From the IMG/VR virus record IMGVR_UViG_3300049597_000151, positions 1 through 22,764 of that record: a stretch of DNA of 22,764 nt, one strand, 5' to 3'. Position 1 is the first letter of the stretch. Each line of letters opens with the position of its first letter. Below, piece by piece: positions 12,747 through 20,656 of the stretch. This DNA comes from a virus. The notes beneath the pieces are model-generated. The model had not been told where the DNA came from, ran no database searches, and was given only the letters and a program-made list of their open reading frames with translations. Both the position numbers and the translations under genes were made by a program.

Positions 12747-13536
12747 ACGGCGGGCGCTTGACGAAACCACAACTTTAGCAATCGCAACCACCGTTGAAGT
12801 TACTAATCTTCTAAGGGATAGAACAATCCCTGAAATAGCTGGACAACTTAGGATTGCAATGCCAGCAATCACAACCCAGTTTGGTGAAGTTGCCGCAGTT
12901 GTTAGCGCTAACGATTATAACGTAGACCGTTCAAGGCTAGACCTTCCAACTGAATACGTTGCGATACCGCAAGCCAAACCAGTTGTAACGGCCACGCAAG
13001 CCGCAGTTGGTTTTGGGATTGCCCAGCTAACTAAAGAAGTTCCGTTTGAAACTTTTCAAAGCACTTTAGCTGGTTCGGTCCAACGTCTAGTAATGCAAGG
13101 CGATAGAGACACCATAGAATTTAACATTGTAACAGACCCAGACGGAACCAGTTACGAAAGAGTTCCAAGCCCAGGCGCTTGCGCTTTCTGTATGACAATG
13201 GCCGCGGTTGCTACAGACGGAACTAACATTCGTAAAGATTACTTTGATAAATACCACAATTTTTGCCGTTGCACTATCAGACCAATCTTTACTGGTCAAA
13301 GCCCAACGGAACTACCCGAATACAAACAGGCTAGGGATGCTTACACTTTAGCCAACAACCAACTTCTAAAAGAACAAAAAGAAGCAAGAAGACTTTTTGA
13401 CATAGAAAGAGAAGCCCAAGGATTACGAACTGGTGGAAGTAGAGCAACAACGGCTTTCCAAAAAGCGAATCCAGAACTATCGCTAACTACCGAAAACATT
13501 TTACGTAACGTTAGAAAGATAACTGGGCAAAAATAG
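12730..13536 (+). CDS. MuF-like minor head protein
   Basis: The 268-residue protein starts at ATG 12730 inside the portal's end. The region PSPGACAFCMTMAA followed by YHNFCRCTIRPIF (about residues 144-185) is the conserved Cys/His signature of Mu F-like head morphogenesis proteins of actinobacteriophages. These associate with the portal and may be ejected with DNA or assist capsid maturation. No separate head maturation protease lies between portal and capsid, so this protein or host enzymes might fill that role, or the capsid may mature uncleaved. The C-terminus is a basic helix (LLKEQKEARRLFDIEREAQG). Confidence 0.85.
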   Translation: MPLIAKRRALDETTTLAIATTVEVTNLLRDRTIPEIAGQLRIAMPAITTQFGEVAAVVSANDYNVDRSRLDLPTEYVAIPQAKPVVTATQAAVGFGIAQLTKEVPFETFQSTLAGSVQRLVMQGDRDTIEFNIVTDPDGTSYERVPSPGACAFCMTMAAVATDGTNIRKDYFDKYHNFCRCTIRPIFTGQSPTELPEYKQARDAYTLANNQLLKEQKEARRLFDIEREAQGLRTGGSRATTAFQKANPELSLTTENILRNVRKITGQK

Positions 13537-13539
13537 ATT

Positions 13540-13572
13540 TCTGGCACCGCGCCAGACACAGCCGCATGGCTG
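13540..13572. promoter_or_regulatory. Two tandem hairpins before the scaffold gene
   Basis: TCTGGC-ACCGC-GCCAGA (13540-13556) and CAGCC-GCAT-GGCTG (13559-13572) lie between the MuF-like stop and the scaffold ribosome site (AGGAG). No T-run follows. They are probably RNA processing or stabilising hairpins that set the 5' end of the scaffold-capsid message. Confidence 0.5.
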
Positions 13573-13597
13573 AAATCCTGCATAGGAGAAAAACGCA

Positions 13598-14080
13598 ATG
13601 AGCGAAGAAACAACAGAAACAACCGCGCCAACCGAAATAGTCGAAGACGCAGTAGAGCCGCAGGGCGAAGCAAGCGAAACCGATTGGAAGGCCGAAGCCC
13701 GCAAGTGGGAAAGTCGCGCTAAAGCCGCAAAGGTAGATAGCGAAGACGCCAACAAGTGGCGGGATTATGAGAAAAGCCTTAAACCAGTTCAAGAGCGTTT
13801 AGCAGAAGAATTGGCCCAAGCTAAGGCGGAAGCAATCGAATCTTCCACCAAACTTCTCAAGTATGAAATCGCAAGTCAAAGGGGAATCCCAGCGGACGCG
13901 ATTGAATTGCTAAATGGTCAGACACGCGAAGATTTAGAAACTTCGGCTGACAAACTGATGTCACTTATTGCGAATCAGTCAAAAACACCAACTAAAGCTG
14001 ACGTGAACCAAGGCAAACCAGATGGCGGCGGAACTACCACCGCTAACCAGTTTGCTAACGCACTAAGCGAATTACTATAA
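13598..14080 (+). CDS. Scaffolding protein
   Basis: This 160-residue protein should direct capsid assembly from the inside and leave before DNA packaging. ATG 13598 follows AGGAG. It has the usual scaffold make-up: an acidic disordered N-terminus (residues 1-28), a long charged coiled coil (about 29-95, KAEARKWESRAKAAK and ERLAEELAQAKAEA), and a short C-terminal helix (NQFANALSELL) likely to bind the capsid. Position directly before the capsid gene agrees. Confidence 0.88.
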   Translation: MSEETTETTAPTEIVEDAVEPQGEASETDWKAEARKWESRAKAAKVDSEDANKWRDYEKSLKPVQERLAEELAQAKAEAIESSTKLLKYEIASQRGIPADAIELLNGQTREDLETSADKLMSLIANQSKTPTKADVNQGKPDGGGTTTANQFANALSELL

Positions 14081-14098
14081 GAAAAGGAGTTTGCTAAA

Positions 14099-14947
14099 AT
14101 GGCAGACATTAATAGAGGTTCTGGAAGTATCGTTCTTCCAGCAGACGTATCAGGTGAGATTCTAGGAAAGGTTTTGGAGACTTCTGTCATCCAGAGCGCC
14201 GCCCGCAGAATTGACCTTCCAGGCCGCGGCACCGCAGTAAACATTGTTACTGGAGAGCCAAGCGCCGCATGGGTTGGAGAGACCGAATCAAAGCCAGTTT
14301 CTAACGGAACAGCCGCGACCAAGGTTCTACGCCCATACAAGTTGGCAGTAATCGAAACATTCTCTAACGAGTTCCGTCGCGACCTTCCAGCACTTTACAA
14401 CGCACTAGCTTCACGCCTACCAAACGCATTGGCTAAGAAGTTCGACACCACCGTATTCCACGGCACCAACCCAGGTTCCGACTTTGACAACCTATCTTCT
14501 GCAAGCGCTCACGTGCTTGACTATGACGGTATGGTTGCGGCATTGTCAGCCCTAGGCGCTTCAGGTTACGACATGAACGGAATCATTGTTTCCCCACAAG
14601 GAGAAGCAAAGCTTCTAGGCGAGAAGGACCTTCAGGACCGTCCGCTATTCATTAGCAACCTACAGGCTGAAGGTGGAATTGGTTCCGTATTGGGCCGTCC
14701 AGTATTCAAGTCCAAGGCGGCTTACCTAGACACCACAACCGACGTTCTAGGATTCGCAGGAGACTGGAGCCAGGCCGTATGGGGTCAGGTAAACGACGTA
14801 ACTGTTAAGATTAGCGACCAAGCTACTCTAACCGTTGGAGAAGACACCGTTAACCTATTCCAGCAAAACATGTTCGCAGTATTGGCAGAAATCGAAGTTG
14901 GTTTCCGTATTAGCGACATTGCAGCTTTCAAGAAGCTAACCGCCTAA
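14099..14947 (+). CDS. Major capsid protein (HK97 fold)
   Basis: The 282-residue shell protein starts at ATG 14099 with a strong AAAGGAG site. The segments AAWVGETESKPVS, RPYKLAVIETFSNEFRRDLPALYNALASRLPNALAKKFDTTVFHG (split across the E-loop and spine helix) and VLAEIEVGFRISDIAAFKKL match the HK97-fold capsids of actinobacterial siphoviruses. The lack of a long N-terminal delta domain agrees with a separate scaffold gene. Codons look more uniform (many TTC, GAC, AAC) than in neighbours, as in highly expressed genes. A hairpin terminator follows. Confidence 0.93.
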   Translation: MADINRGSGSIVLPADVSGEILGKVLETSVIQSAARRIDLPGRGTAVNIVTGEPSAAWVGETESKPVSNGTAATKVLRPYKLAVIETFSNEFRRDLPALYNALASRLPNALAKKFDTTVFHGTNPGSDFDNLSSASAHVLDYDGMVAALSALGASGYDMNGIIVSPQGEAKLLGEKDLQDRPLFISNLQAEGGIGSVLGRPVFKSKAAYLDTTTDVLGFAGDWSQAVWGQVNDVTVKISDQATLTVGEDTVNLFQQNMFAVLAEIEVGFRISDIAAFKKLTA

Positions 14948-14960
14948 CATTAGGCAACCC

Positions 14961-15006
14961 CGCTAGGGGCTGGTTTCGACTGGCCCCTAGCGCCCTAAAA
15001 TTTTTT
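14961..15006 (+). terminator. Intrinsic terminator after the capsid gene
   Basis: CGCTAGGGGC (14961-14970) and GCCCCTAGCG (14983-14992) form a perfect 10-bp stem with a 12-base loop, followed eight bases later by T6 (15001-15006). It probably stops part of the transcription, so that capsid mRNA exceeds that of the joining genes. Confidence 0.7.
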
Positions 15007-15021
15007 AGCTGAAAGGCAAGT

Positions 15022-15483
15022 ATGAGCTGGACCACGCCGCAAGATGTTTTAGACCGCTGGGTTGGTAGTGATAAGCCAACGGATGATGATTTGATTCAAG
15101 CGCTAATTGATGACGCTGAAGCCGTAATACTTTCCGAATACCCAAAAATTCAAGACCGCATTGATGACGAAGAACTTTCTGTAAATACCGTTATCATGGT
15201 TGTTTCAAGAATGGTTTCCCGCCTACTTAGAAACCCCGAAAACTTAACTTACTGGCAACAACAAACAGGCCCATTTGGTCAAGCTAGAAACTACGGTTCT
15301 GGCAACGGCGACATTTGGTTAACCGAAAACGAACTATCTTTATTGGCCCCGAAATCACGCGGCAAAGCTTACGAAGTAAACCAAGGATACGATGCACAAT
15401 CTCCATCCGTGGTAGACGACTTTAGGCTTGGACTTGCTAACGAATTCGAATGGCTGGAGATTAGCGACAATGAGCTTTATTAG
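15022..15483 (+). CDS. Head-tail adaptor (Gp15/Gp19-like)
   Basis: The 153-residue protein starts at ATG 15022 behind AAAGG. It is mainly helical at the N-terminus (DVLDRWVGS, IQALIDDAEAVILSEYP) and has the segment QQQTGPFGQARNYGSGNGDIWLTENELSLL typical of the adaptor proteins (PF09355 type) that attach under the portal and extend the DNA channel. First in a run of four joining genes. It overlaps the next by 14 bases. Confidence 0.82.
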   Translation: MSWTTPQDVLDRWVGSDKPTDDDLIQALIDDAEAVILSEYPKIQDRIDDEELSVNTVIMVVSRMVSRLLRNPENLTYWQQQTGPFGQARNYGSGNGDIWLTENELSLLAPKSRGKAYEVNQGYDAQSPSVVDDFRLGLANEFEWLEISDNELY

Positions 15484-15808
15484 AGGCGGGGAAACAATAA
15501 CAATCAGACGGCGTTCTGAAACCGCCGTGGATGACTACGGAAACCCAACTTATTCGATTACCACAATAACCGTAAAAGACGCGCTAGTTGCGTTTGGTTC
15601 TACAGACGAACCAGTAGACGCAAGCCGCGACCCGATAGACAGCAAGATAACCGTTTACCTTCCTAACGGAACAGCCGTTCAAGACGGCGACACTTTTATT
15701 ATTCGCAATACTAATTGGGTTCAAGACGGCCAGTATCAAAACTGGATTAGTCCTTTTACCAGCTTTGAAGCTGGGACTGTAGTTCAACTAAGGAAACGCG
15801 TTGGCTAA
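15470..15808 (+). CDS. Head-tail stopper-like protein
   Basis: I placed the start at ATG 15470, preceded by GGAG, giving 112 residues; a longer frame from 15428 lies inside the adaptor gene. The protein is nearly all beta (GETITIRRRSE, TITTITVKDALVAF, SKITVYLPNGTAV, DTFIIRNTNWVQDG), as in stopper proteins that close the portal channel after packaging. Gene order (adaptor, stopper, joining protein, terminator) supports the call. Confidence 0.7.
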   Translation: MSFIRGGETITIRRRSETAVDDYGNPTYSITTITVKDALVAFGSTDEPVDASRDPIDSKITVYLPNGTAVQDGDTFIIRNTNWVQDGQYQNWISPFTSFEAGTVVQLRKRVG

Positions 15809-16061
15809 AGCTAGAATACTGGTCAAACTTGATTCGGACGAAATTAGAAAACTTCTAAAATCTAATGACGTGGGCGACTATTTATTAGACCTAGGAAAAC
15901 AAGTTGCCGATAAAGCTGGCCCAGATTACATTGCAAGCCTAGACAAAGAATCAAGAAAAACTAGGGTTGTAGTAAACGTAGGAGACCCAAGACCAGGGGC
16001 AAAATTTATAGAAATGCGAACTGGAAGATTAGCTAGAGCGCTAGGAGAAACCAAAAAATGA
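15801..16061 (+). CDS. Tail-to-head joining protein (HK97 gp10-like)
   Basis: The 86-residue protein begins at TTG 15801, overlapping the previous stop by 8 bases. It has a helix with DVGDYLLDLGKQVADKAGPDYIA, then a strand (RKTRVVVNVGD) and the Arg-rich end EMRTGRLARALG, a pattern of small HK97 gp10-like proteins. Short for the family. It overlaps the tail terminator gene by four bases. Confidence 0.6.
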   Translation: MAKARILVKLDSDEIRKLLKSNDVGDYLLDLGKQVADKAGPDYIASLDKESRKTRVVVNVGDPRPGAKFIEMRTGRLARALGETKK

Positions 16062-16468
16062 TGCCAGCCGTTATTTTTCCAGACGTTGAACGCGTGTTAG
16101 TTGCGGCAATAAAAGCCGAACTACTAACAAGGTCAGAAACCTACGCGCAAAATGTTTTTGTCGCAACCAAAAAACCTGCCGCAGATAAAACCCCTTACCC
16201 TTCCAGAATCATAACAATTCGTTCCGACGGTGGACCAAAACTTGACTGGGTAAGAAAGTCCGAAAGGGTTGCTATTACAATTTGGGCAAATACTTATTCG
16301 GATGCGTCGGACCTTGCCAGACTAATTGAAGCGCTTTCAATTACACTTACTAGCGATTCAATCAAACTTAGCCAAGTAATTCTTTCACCAATTCGAATTG
16401 ACGAAGCTGGACCGCAAGAATGTCGCTACATGACATTGGAACTAATAACCAAAGGTTCCACATTATAG
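16058..16468 (+). CDS. Tail terminator-like protein
   Basis: The 136-residue protein starts at ATG 16058 (or the adjacent ATG 16061). The alternating pattern of helix (DVERVLVAAIKAELLTRS), strands (RIITIRSDGG, SERVAITIWANT), helix (DASDLARLIEALSITL) and strand (CRYMTLELITKG) is that of terminators that cap the tail tube and join it to the head. Location before the major tail protein agrees. Confidence 0.75.
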   Translation: MMPAVIFPDVERVLVAAIKAELLTRSETYAQNVFVATKKPAADKTPYPSRIITIRSDGGPKLDWVRKSERVAITIWANTYSDASDLARLIEALSITLTSDSIKLSQVILSPIRIDEAGPQECRYMTLELITKGSTL

Positions 16469-16469
16469 A

Positions 16470-16521
16470 TTTCCGCGTAGCGGAAAACCACAACCCAAAT
16501 TGGGTTAAACCTTTCGAAAGG
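16470..16521. promoter_or_regulatory. Three consecutive inverted repeats before the major tail gene
   Basis: TTTCCGC-GTA-GCGGAAA (16470-16486), AACCCAA-A-TTGGGTT (16492-16506) and the 12-bp palindrome CCTTTCGAAAGG (16510-16521) follow one another in the 61-base gap. The last carries the ribosome site GAAAGG. They could protect the 5' end of the tail message or fold to control its translation. Confidence 0.65.
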
Positions 16522-16529
16522 AAAACAAA

Positions 16530-17057
16530 ATGGCACTTATCGCCGAAAACGTGGTAGTAGGAATAACAGGGGAAGTCTATGTTGGACCAACCACCGCTAC
16601 CGCCCCAACATCCAGCACTTCAACCCTTACAGGATTTAGCTCATTGGGCTATGTATCCGCAGACGGCGTTGAATTTGCGTCGGAAAAATCCACCAACCAG
16701 ATTAGAGCTTGGCAGAACGCTGACCTAGTCCGCGAAGTTATCACCGAAGGAACTGTAACTTATTCTTTCGCACTACTAGAGACAACCGAAGAAACCCTAG
16801 AACTTTACTTCGGCGCTCCATTGCTAGACGGCAAGATTGAGCTTAACCCAGTAAGCACGGGTGGCCGCAAGTCTTTCGTTATTGACATTGTAGACGGCGC
16901 AAAGGTAATTCGCCACTACGTTCCAGCGGGGGAGATTCTTTCTGTAGAAGCCCAGACAATCCAGAATGGTGAAGCCGTTTCTTACGGTGTAACAATGACC
17001 GCTTACGCTTCCGAAGGTCGCGTAGCTGACATTTTCCATTCTGAATTTGAAGCTTAA
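16530..17057 (+). CDS. Major tail protein
   Basis: The 175-residue tube subunit starts at ATG 16530 behind AAAGGAAAAC. It has the usual order: N-terminal strand with Thr/Ser-rich arm (VGPTTATAPTSSTST), GYVSADGVEFASEKSTNQIRAWQNADLVREV, which is very typical of siphovirus tube proteins, then strands to TYSFALLETTEETLELYFG. Even codon use and flanking hairpins fit high expression. Confidence 0.9.
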   Translation: MALIAENVVVGITGEVYVGPTTATAPTSSTSTLTGFSSLGYVSADGVEFASEKSTNQIRAWQNADLVREVITEGTVTYSFALLETTEETLELYFGAPLLDGKIELNPVSTGGRKSFVIDIVDGAKVIRHYVPAGEILSVEAQTIQNGEAVSYGVTMTAYASEGRVADIFHSEFEA

Positions 17058-17067
17058 ATAATAAATT

Positions 17068-17104
17068 CCTACGGGGTGGACAAAGCGGTTATCCGCCCCG
17101 TAGG
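17068..17104 (+). terminator. Long hairpin after the major tail gene
   Basis: CCTACGGGGTGGA (17068-17080) pairs with TCCGCCCCGTAGG (17092-17104): 13 pairs with one G-U, loop of 11 bases. Only TTCTTC follows, not a clean T-run, so it may act as an RNA-stabilising 3' hairpin or partial terminator. Confidence 0.6.
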
Positions 17105-17153
17105 TTCTTCAAAACCCAACCGCTAACTTACCGCTAAAAGAAAGAGCAAAAAA

Positions 17154-17414
17154 ATGACCGCGAAACTTTACACGTTTGAACACAAAAAAACCACTTATGA
17201 AATCCCGTTCTTTTCGGAATTGCCTATGGGCGCAATTCGTAAGGCTAGAAAAGCTACAGACGACATTGACAAAGCTTTCATAATCATAGAAGAAATTTTA
17301 GGCGAAAACGCCCCAGCGCTTGAAGCGCTTGATTCCATGAAGGCCGCGGAATTTCAAAAATTCCTAGAAGGCTGGACCCAAGGCGCACCGTTGGGGGAAT
17401 CCTTAGGGTCTTAG
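17154..17414 (+). CDS. Tail assembly chaperone, short form
   Basis: The 86-residue protein starts at ATG 17154. Tail assembly chaperones bind the tape measure protein and help polymerise tail tube around it. Length, acidic-helical content (DDIDKAFIIIEEILGE, LDSMKAAEFQKFLEGW) and position before the tape measure match the G protein of lambda-like systems. Most ribosomes should end here at TAG 17412-17414; a fraction shifts frame at 17393-17399. Confidence 0.88.
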   Translation: MTAKLYTFEHKKTTYEIPFFSELPMGAIRKARKATDDIDKAFIIIEEILGENAPALEALDSMKAAEFQKFLEGWTQGAPLGESLGS

Positions 17415-17776
17415 AACTTCTAAATTCCCACCCAAGGGAATTAGTTTCTGATTTTAGGACCCATTTTCAACTAAGTGTTTTTGAGCTTGGAAAATCTATT
17501 TCATGGCTAGAAGGAATTTATTTAATTTCTTCACTAATGGCAAACCCCAATTCACAATTACAAGCCGTTATTAATAATTGGAAACACCCAGTTTCTTATG
17601 AATGGATTTTACTTAGTCACATTTTTGACCTATTAGCTTCCGCGAATAGCAAGAAAAAACCAAAGCCCTACCCTACCCCGTGGCCCAATCCAAACACAAG
17701 CAGATTGAAGCCAAGTCAAGCACAAAACCGCAATGACGTGCTAGAACAACTTAGACGTATGAACCCAAAGGAATAA
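17154..17776 (+). CDS. Tail assembly chaperone, frameshifted long form
   Basis: Ribosomes that slip at 17393-17399 continue in the -1 frame for 125 more residues, about 207 in all. The added part starts ILRVLELLNSHPREL and contains FELGKSISWLEGIYLISSL, HPVSYEWILLSHIFDLLA and a Pro/Lys-rich linker; these are the usual features of the T domain of chaperones. That the homologous sequence starts before the first ATG of this frame (17537) shows the shift is used. Stop TAA 17774-17776 is one base before the tape measure start. Confidence 0.82.
17393..17399 (+). promoter_or_regulatory. -1 frameshift slippery site GGGGGAA
   Basis: In the chaperone frame the codons are GGG (17394-17396) and GAA (17397-17399), preceded by G. 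Slipping back one base keeps GGG paired and moves GAA to GGA. The downstream -1 frame is open to 17776, as expected for a G/GT-type programmed shift. Confidence 0.72.
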
Positions 17777-17777
17777 C

Positions 17778-19799
17778 ATGGCATCCAGAATTGCAGAAGC
17801 TTATGTTCAAATAGTCCCCAGAATTGACGGGGTTGCGGCTGGAATTAGTGGGCAACTTAGCACCCAAATGGCTACCGCTGGAACCGTTAGCGGAGCAAGC
17901 TTTTCAACTGGATTCAAAAACATTGTAGGACCCGCGCTTATTGCGGCAACGGCAATAGCCGCCGCCGCTATCGGTAAATTACTGACCAGTTCCGTAACAG
18001 CCGCTTCAGATTTTGCCGAAGCTGGCGCGGCGGTAAACGAAGTTTTTGGTGGAGCTTCAAAGACAATTCAAGACTTTGCAGATTCAGCTTCAACTTCATT
18101 GGGTCAGTCTTCCACTCAAGTTTTAAACGCGTCCAAGCAATTTGGTATTTATGGAAAAGCGGCTGGACTTGCAGGCGAAGAAAACGCGGCTTTTTCCATG
18201 GACTTGGTTAGGCTTGCGACAGACCTAGCATCCTTCAACAACACCAGCGTAGACGACGCGATTCTTGCCCTTGGTTCTGGGCTTCGCGGTGAAGCGGAAC
18301 CACTTCGTAGGTATGGTGTTCTACTAGACGACGCCGCACTAAAAGCCCAAGCAATGGAAATGGGAATCTACGACGGAAACGGCGCTTTAACACAACAGCA
18401 AAAAGTCCTAGCCGCAAACTCCGCAATTTTTGCCCAGACAATAACCCAACAGGGTGACTTTGAAAGAACATCCGACGGGCTTGCAAATCAGCAAAGAATT
18501 TTAGCGGCACAATTTTCCAACATTCAAAAACTTCTAGGTGACTTTTTACTTCCTACCTTTACAAGCATTGCCCAAGTTCTTACTAAGTCAGTTATGCCAG
18601 CCTTTTCCGCTTTTTTAATTTCGGTAAGGGACAACGGACTAGCTCAAGCATTACAAGAAACGTTTGCAAAAATTTCTTCTATGCGACAAGACTTTATGGA
18701 TGCAACCTTGAAAGCGCTTCCAGGAATCATTGACGCAATCGTTGGCTTTATTCCAGTTCTTGTTCAAAACTGGGGCATAATGGTTATTAGCCTAATTAAT
18801 GCCTTGACAGCCGCGCTTCCACAACTTATTGCTGGAGCAGTTCAATTCTTTACGGCCTTGGTAAATGCTTTAATAATAGTTATTCCAATAGTAATAACAG
18901 CAATTACCGAAGCCATTCCAACTATCATTGACGCCCTAGTTAAAACACTTCCAAGTTTAATTGAAGGCGCAATTAAGTTATTTACTGGGCTAATTGAAGG
19001 TCTGCTAAAAATACTTCCAGTTTTAATACAAGCCGTTGTTGAACTTATCCCCGTAATAGTTAACGCGTTAATTTCAGTTCTTCCAGAACTTGTCAAGGGC
19101 GCTATTCAGCTTTTCTTGGGAATCGTTCAAGGTCTAATTGAAGCCCTGCCCGAAATTATTACGGCGGTTGTAGAAGCCGTCCCGTTACTTATAGATGCCC
19201 TTGTGGAGCAAATTCCATTATTGGTAGATGGAGCAATGGACCTATTCTTAGGAATCATTGATGGTTTAATTTTGGCTTTGCCTGACATTATTTCAGCAAT
19301 CATAGATAACATGCCAAAGATAATTGGCGCAATTATCGGGGCAATTCCGCAATTTGTAAGCGCAGGTTTTCAGTTAATCGGCGGACTAATTAGTGGTATT
19401 CTTGGAGCTTTCCCAAAGCTAGTCAGCACAATTGTTGAAGGTATTGGCAAGGCTATTGATGCGGGAAAGAAAGCCCTTGGCATTAAGTCACCTTCTAGGG
19501 TGTTCATGGAAATTGGTAGTAACGTAATGTCTGGAATGACATTGGGAATTGAAAAGAATTCTAAAAACCCAGTTTCAGCAATTACTGACATGACTAAAAA
19601 ACTTACTAGAGCGGGAAGCGGGTCAGCTTCTTACGGTATGTTGCCGTCTTTAGTTTCTCCACAATCAAGCTTTGGGGATTCTTCAACTTCTAACACGGGG
19701 CAGACAATAAACTACTATGCCGCGCCTAACCAGTCGCTTGATGCAGAACAAGCTTTGCTTCAGGCCGTAAAGAGAGCTAGGGTTATAACAGGTTGGTAA
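17778..19799 (+). CDS. Tape measure protein
   Basis: The 673-residue protein starts at ATG 17778 with AAAGGAA upstream. It sets tail length and is ejected with DNA. The N-terminus EAYVQIVPRIDGVAAGISGQL is typical; a central domain (about 60-290) precedes a hydrophobic repeat region (about 313-540); the C-terminus has SPSRVFMEIGSNVMSGMTLGIE, a common motif of these proteins. At about 0.15 nm per residue a tail near 100 nm is predicted, shorter than in many actinobacteriophages. It overlaps the next gene by seven bases. Confidence 0.93.
   Translation: MASRIAEAYVQIVPRIDGVAAGISGQLSTQMATAGTVSGASFSTGFKNIVGPALIAATAIAAAAIGKLLTSSVTAASDFAEAGAAVNEVFGGASKTIQDFADSASTSLGQSSTQVLNASKQFGIYGKAAGLAGEENAAFSMDLVRLATDLASFNNTSVDDAILALGSGLRGEAEPLRRYGVLLDDAALKAQAMEMGIYDGNGALTQQQKVLAANSAIFAQTITQQGDFERTSDGLANQQRILAAQFSNIQKLLGDFLLPTFTSIAQVLTKSVMPAFSAFLISVRDNGLAQALQETFAKISSMRQDFMDATLKALPGIIDAIVGFIPVLVQNWGIMVISLINALTAALPQLIAGAVQFFTALVNALIIVIPIVITAITEAIPTIIDALVKTLPSLIEGAIKLFTGLIEGLLKILPVLIQAVVELIPVIVNALISVLPELVKGAIQLFLGIVQGLIEALPEIITAVVEAVPLLIDALVEQIPLLVDGAMDLFLGIIDGLILALPDIISAIIDNMPKIIGAIIGAIPQFVSAGFQLIGGLISGILGAFPKLVSTIVEGIGKAIDAGKKALGIKSPSRVFMEIGSNVMSGMTLGIEKNSKNPVSAITDMTKKLTRAGSGSASYGMLPSLVSPQSSFGDSSTSNTGQTINYYAAPNQSLDAEQALLQAVKRARVITGW
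18714..19390 (+). repeat. Hydrophobic repeats in the tape measure gene
   Basis: About five diverged units of roughly 38 residues follow the scheme LPxLIxGAxxLFxGLIxGLL..LPxIIxAVVExIPxIIxAL. They alternate Pro-marked turns and hydrophobic helices, suggesting membrane insertion during DNA entry. The number of units probably sets tail length. Confidence 0.7.
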
Positions 19800-20656
19800 A
19801 CATAAGTTTTAGCATCGTTGGAAACAACAACGACGAAATTTCATTAGACGGTCCAGACTACGTTTTGGAAACTGGCGCAACTGGTTTTGGTATACCCCAG
19901 CCCGAAGTTCGCATTGACCCAAGCGCTGGAAATGGTGGCAAGTTCAAATTCCTAAAGCGTGGCGTTAGGGTTCTGGACTTGCCCATTGCTATCTTAAGCA
20001 ACAACCAAGAAAACTTAGAACCTAAGCTTAGAAGACTTGCTAGGGCAATGGCTTCAGACTTTACACTAAAAGCGACTTACGCAACTGGTGAAATCTGGTC
20101 TATCGTTCTGTATTTAGACGGCGGGGCGGAAACCACATTTGGCGAAGACGCCAACAAGTATTTTGCTAAATGGGTTCTTAACGCTAGAGCGCCACAACCT
20201 TTTTGGGTAAACGCTACAGCCACAACCTTTAGCGTGCAGGCCGAAGAAGTAGAACGTGGTCTTCTAGGTGTTTCAGTTGGCCAGCGTTCACTTAGCCAAT
20301 TACAAGTTAGTTCTGGGCAAGCCCTTGGAACTATTCTGGTAACTAACGCAGGCGACGTTGAAACCCCAGTTTTCTGGCGTATAGACGGCCCAGCAAGCTC
20401 CGTAGAAGTTGCCTTTAATGGAACTGGTTTTAGCTACGAAGATGATTTGCTAACTGGTGAATCTATTTTGATAAACACCGAACTTGGAACCGTGCTAACG
20501 CAGACGGGCGCTAACGCTTACAGCGGACTTGGCCCAGCCCCGAAGTTATTTGACTTGCCCGCTGGAAACAGTATTATTAACATTACCGCTACAGGCGCAG
20601 ACGAAAACACAAAGATTAGCGGTTCATTCAACCTAAGAAGGGAAGTCCTTCACTAA
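19793..20656 (+). CDS. Distal tail (Dit-like) protein
   Basis: The 287-residue protein begins at TTG 19793, overlapping the tape measure stop. The N-terminal half (SLDGPDYVLETGATGFGIP, GGKFKFLKRGVRVLDLPIAIL, then ARAMASDFTLKATYATGE) is the pattern of the siphovirus tail-tip family. Dit forms a hexamer that joins tube to baseplate. The start lacks a strong ribosome site, so coupling to the upstream gene is likely. Confidence 0.8.
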   Translation: MVNISFSIVGNNNDEISLDGPDYVLETGATGFGIPQPEVRIDPSAGNGGKFKFLKRGVRVLDLPIAILSNNQENLEPKLRRLARAMASDFTLKATYATGEIWSIVLYLDGGAETTFGEDANKYFAKWVLNARAPQPFWVNATATTFSVQAEEVERGLLGVSVGQRSLSQLQVSSGQALGTILVTNAGDVETPVFWRIDGPASSVEVAFNGTGFSYEDDLLTGESILINTELGTVLTQTGANAYSGLGPAPKLFDLPAGNSIINITATGADENTKISGSFNLRREVLH

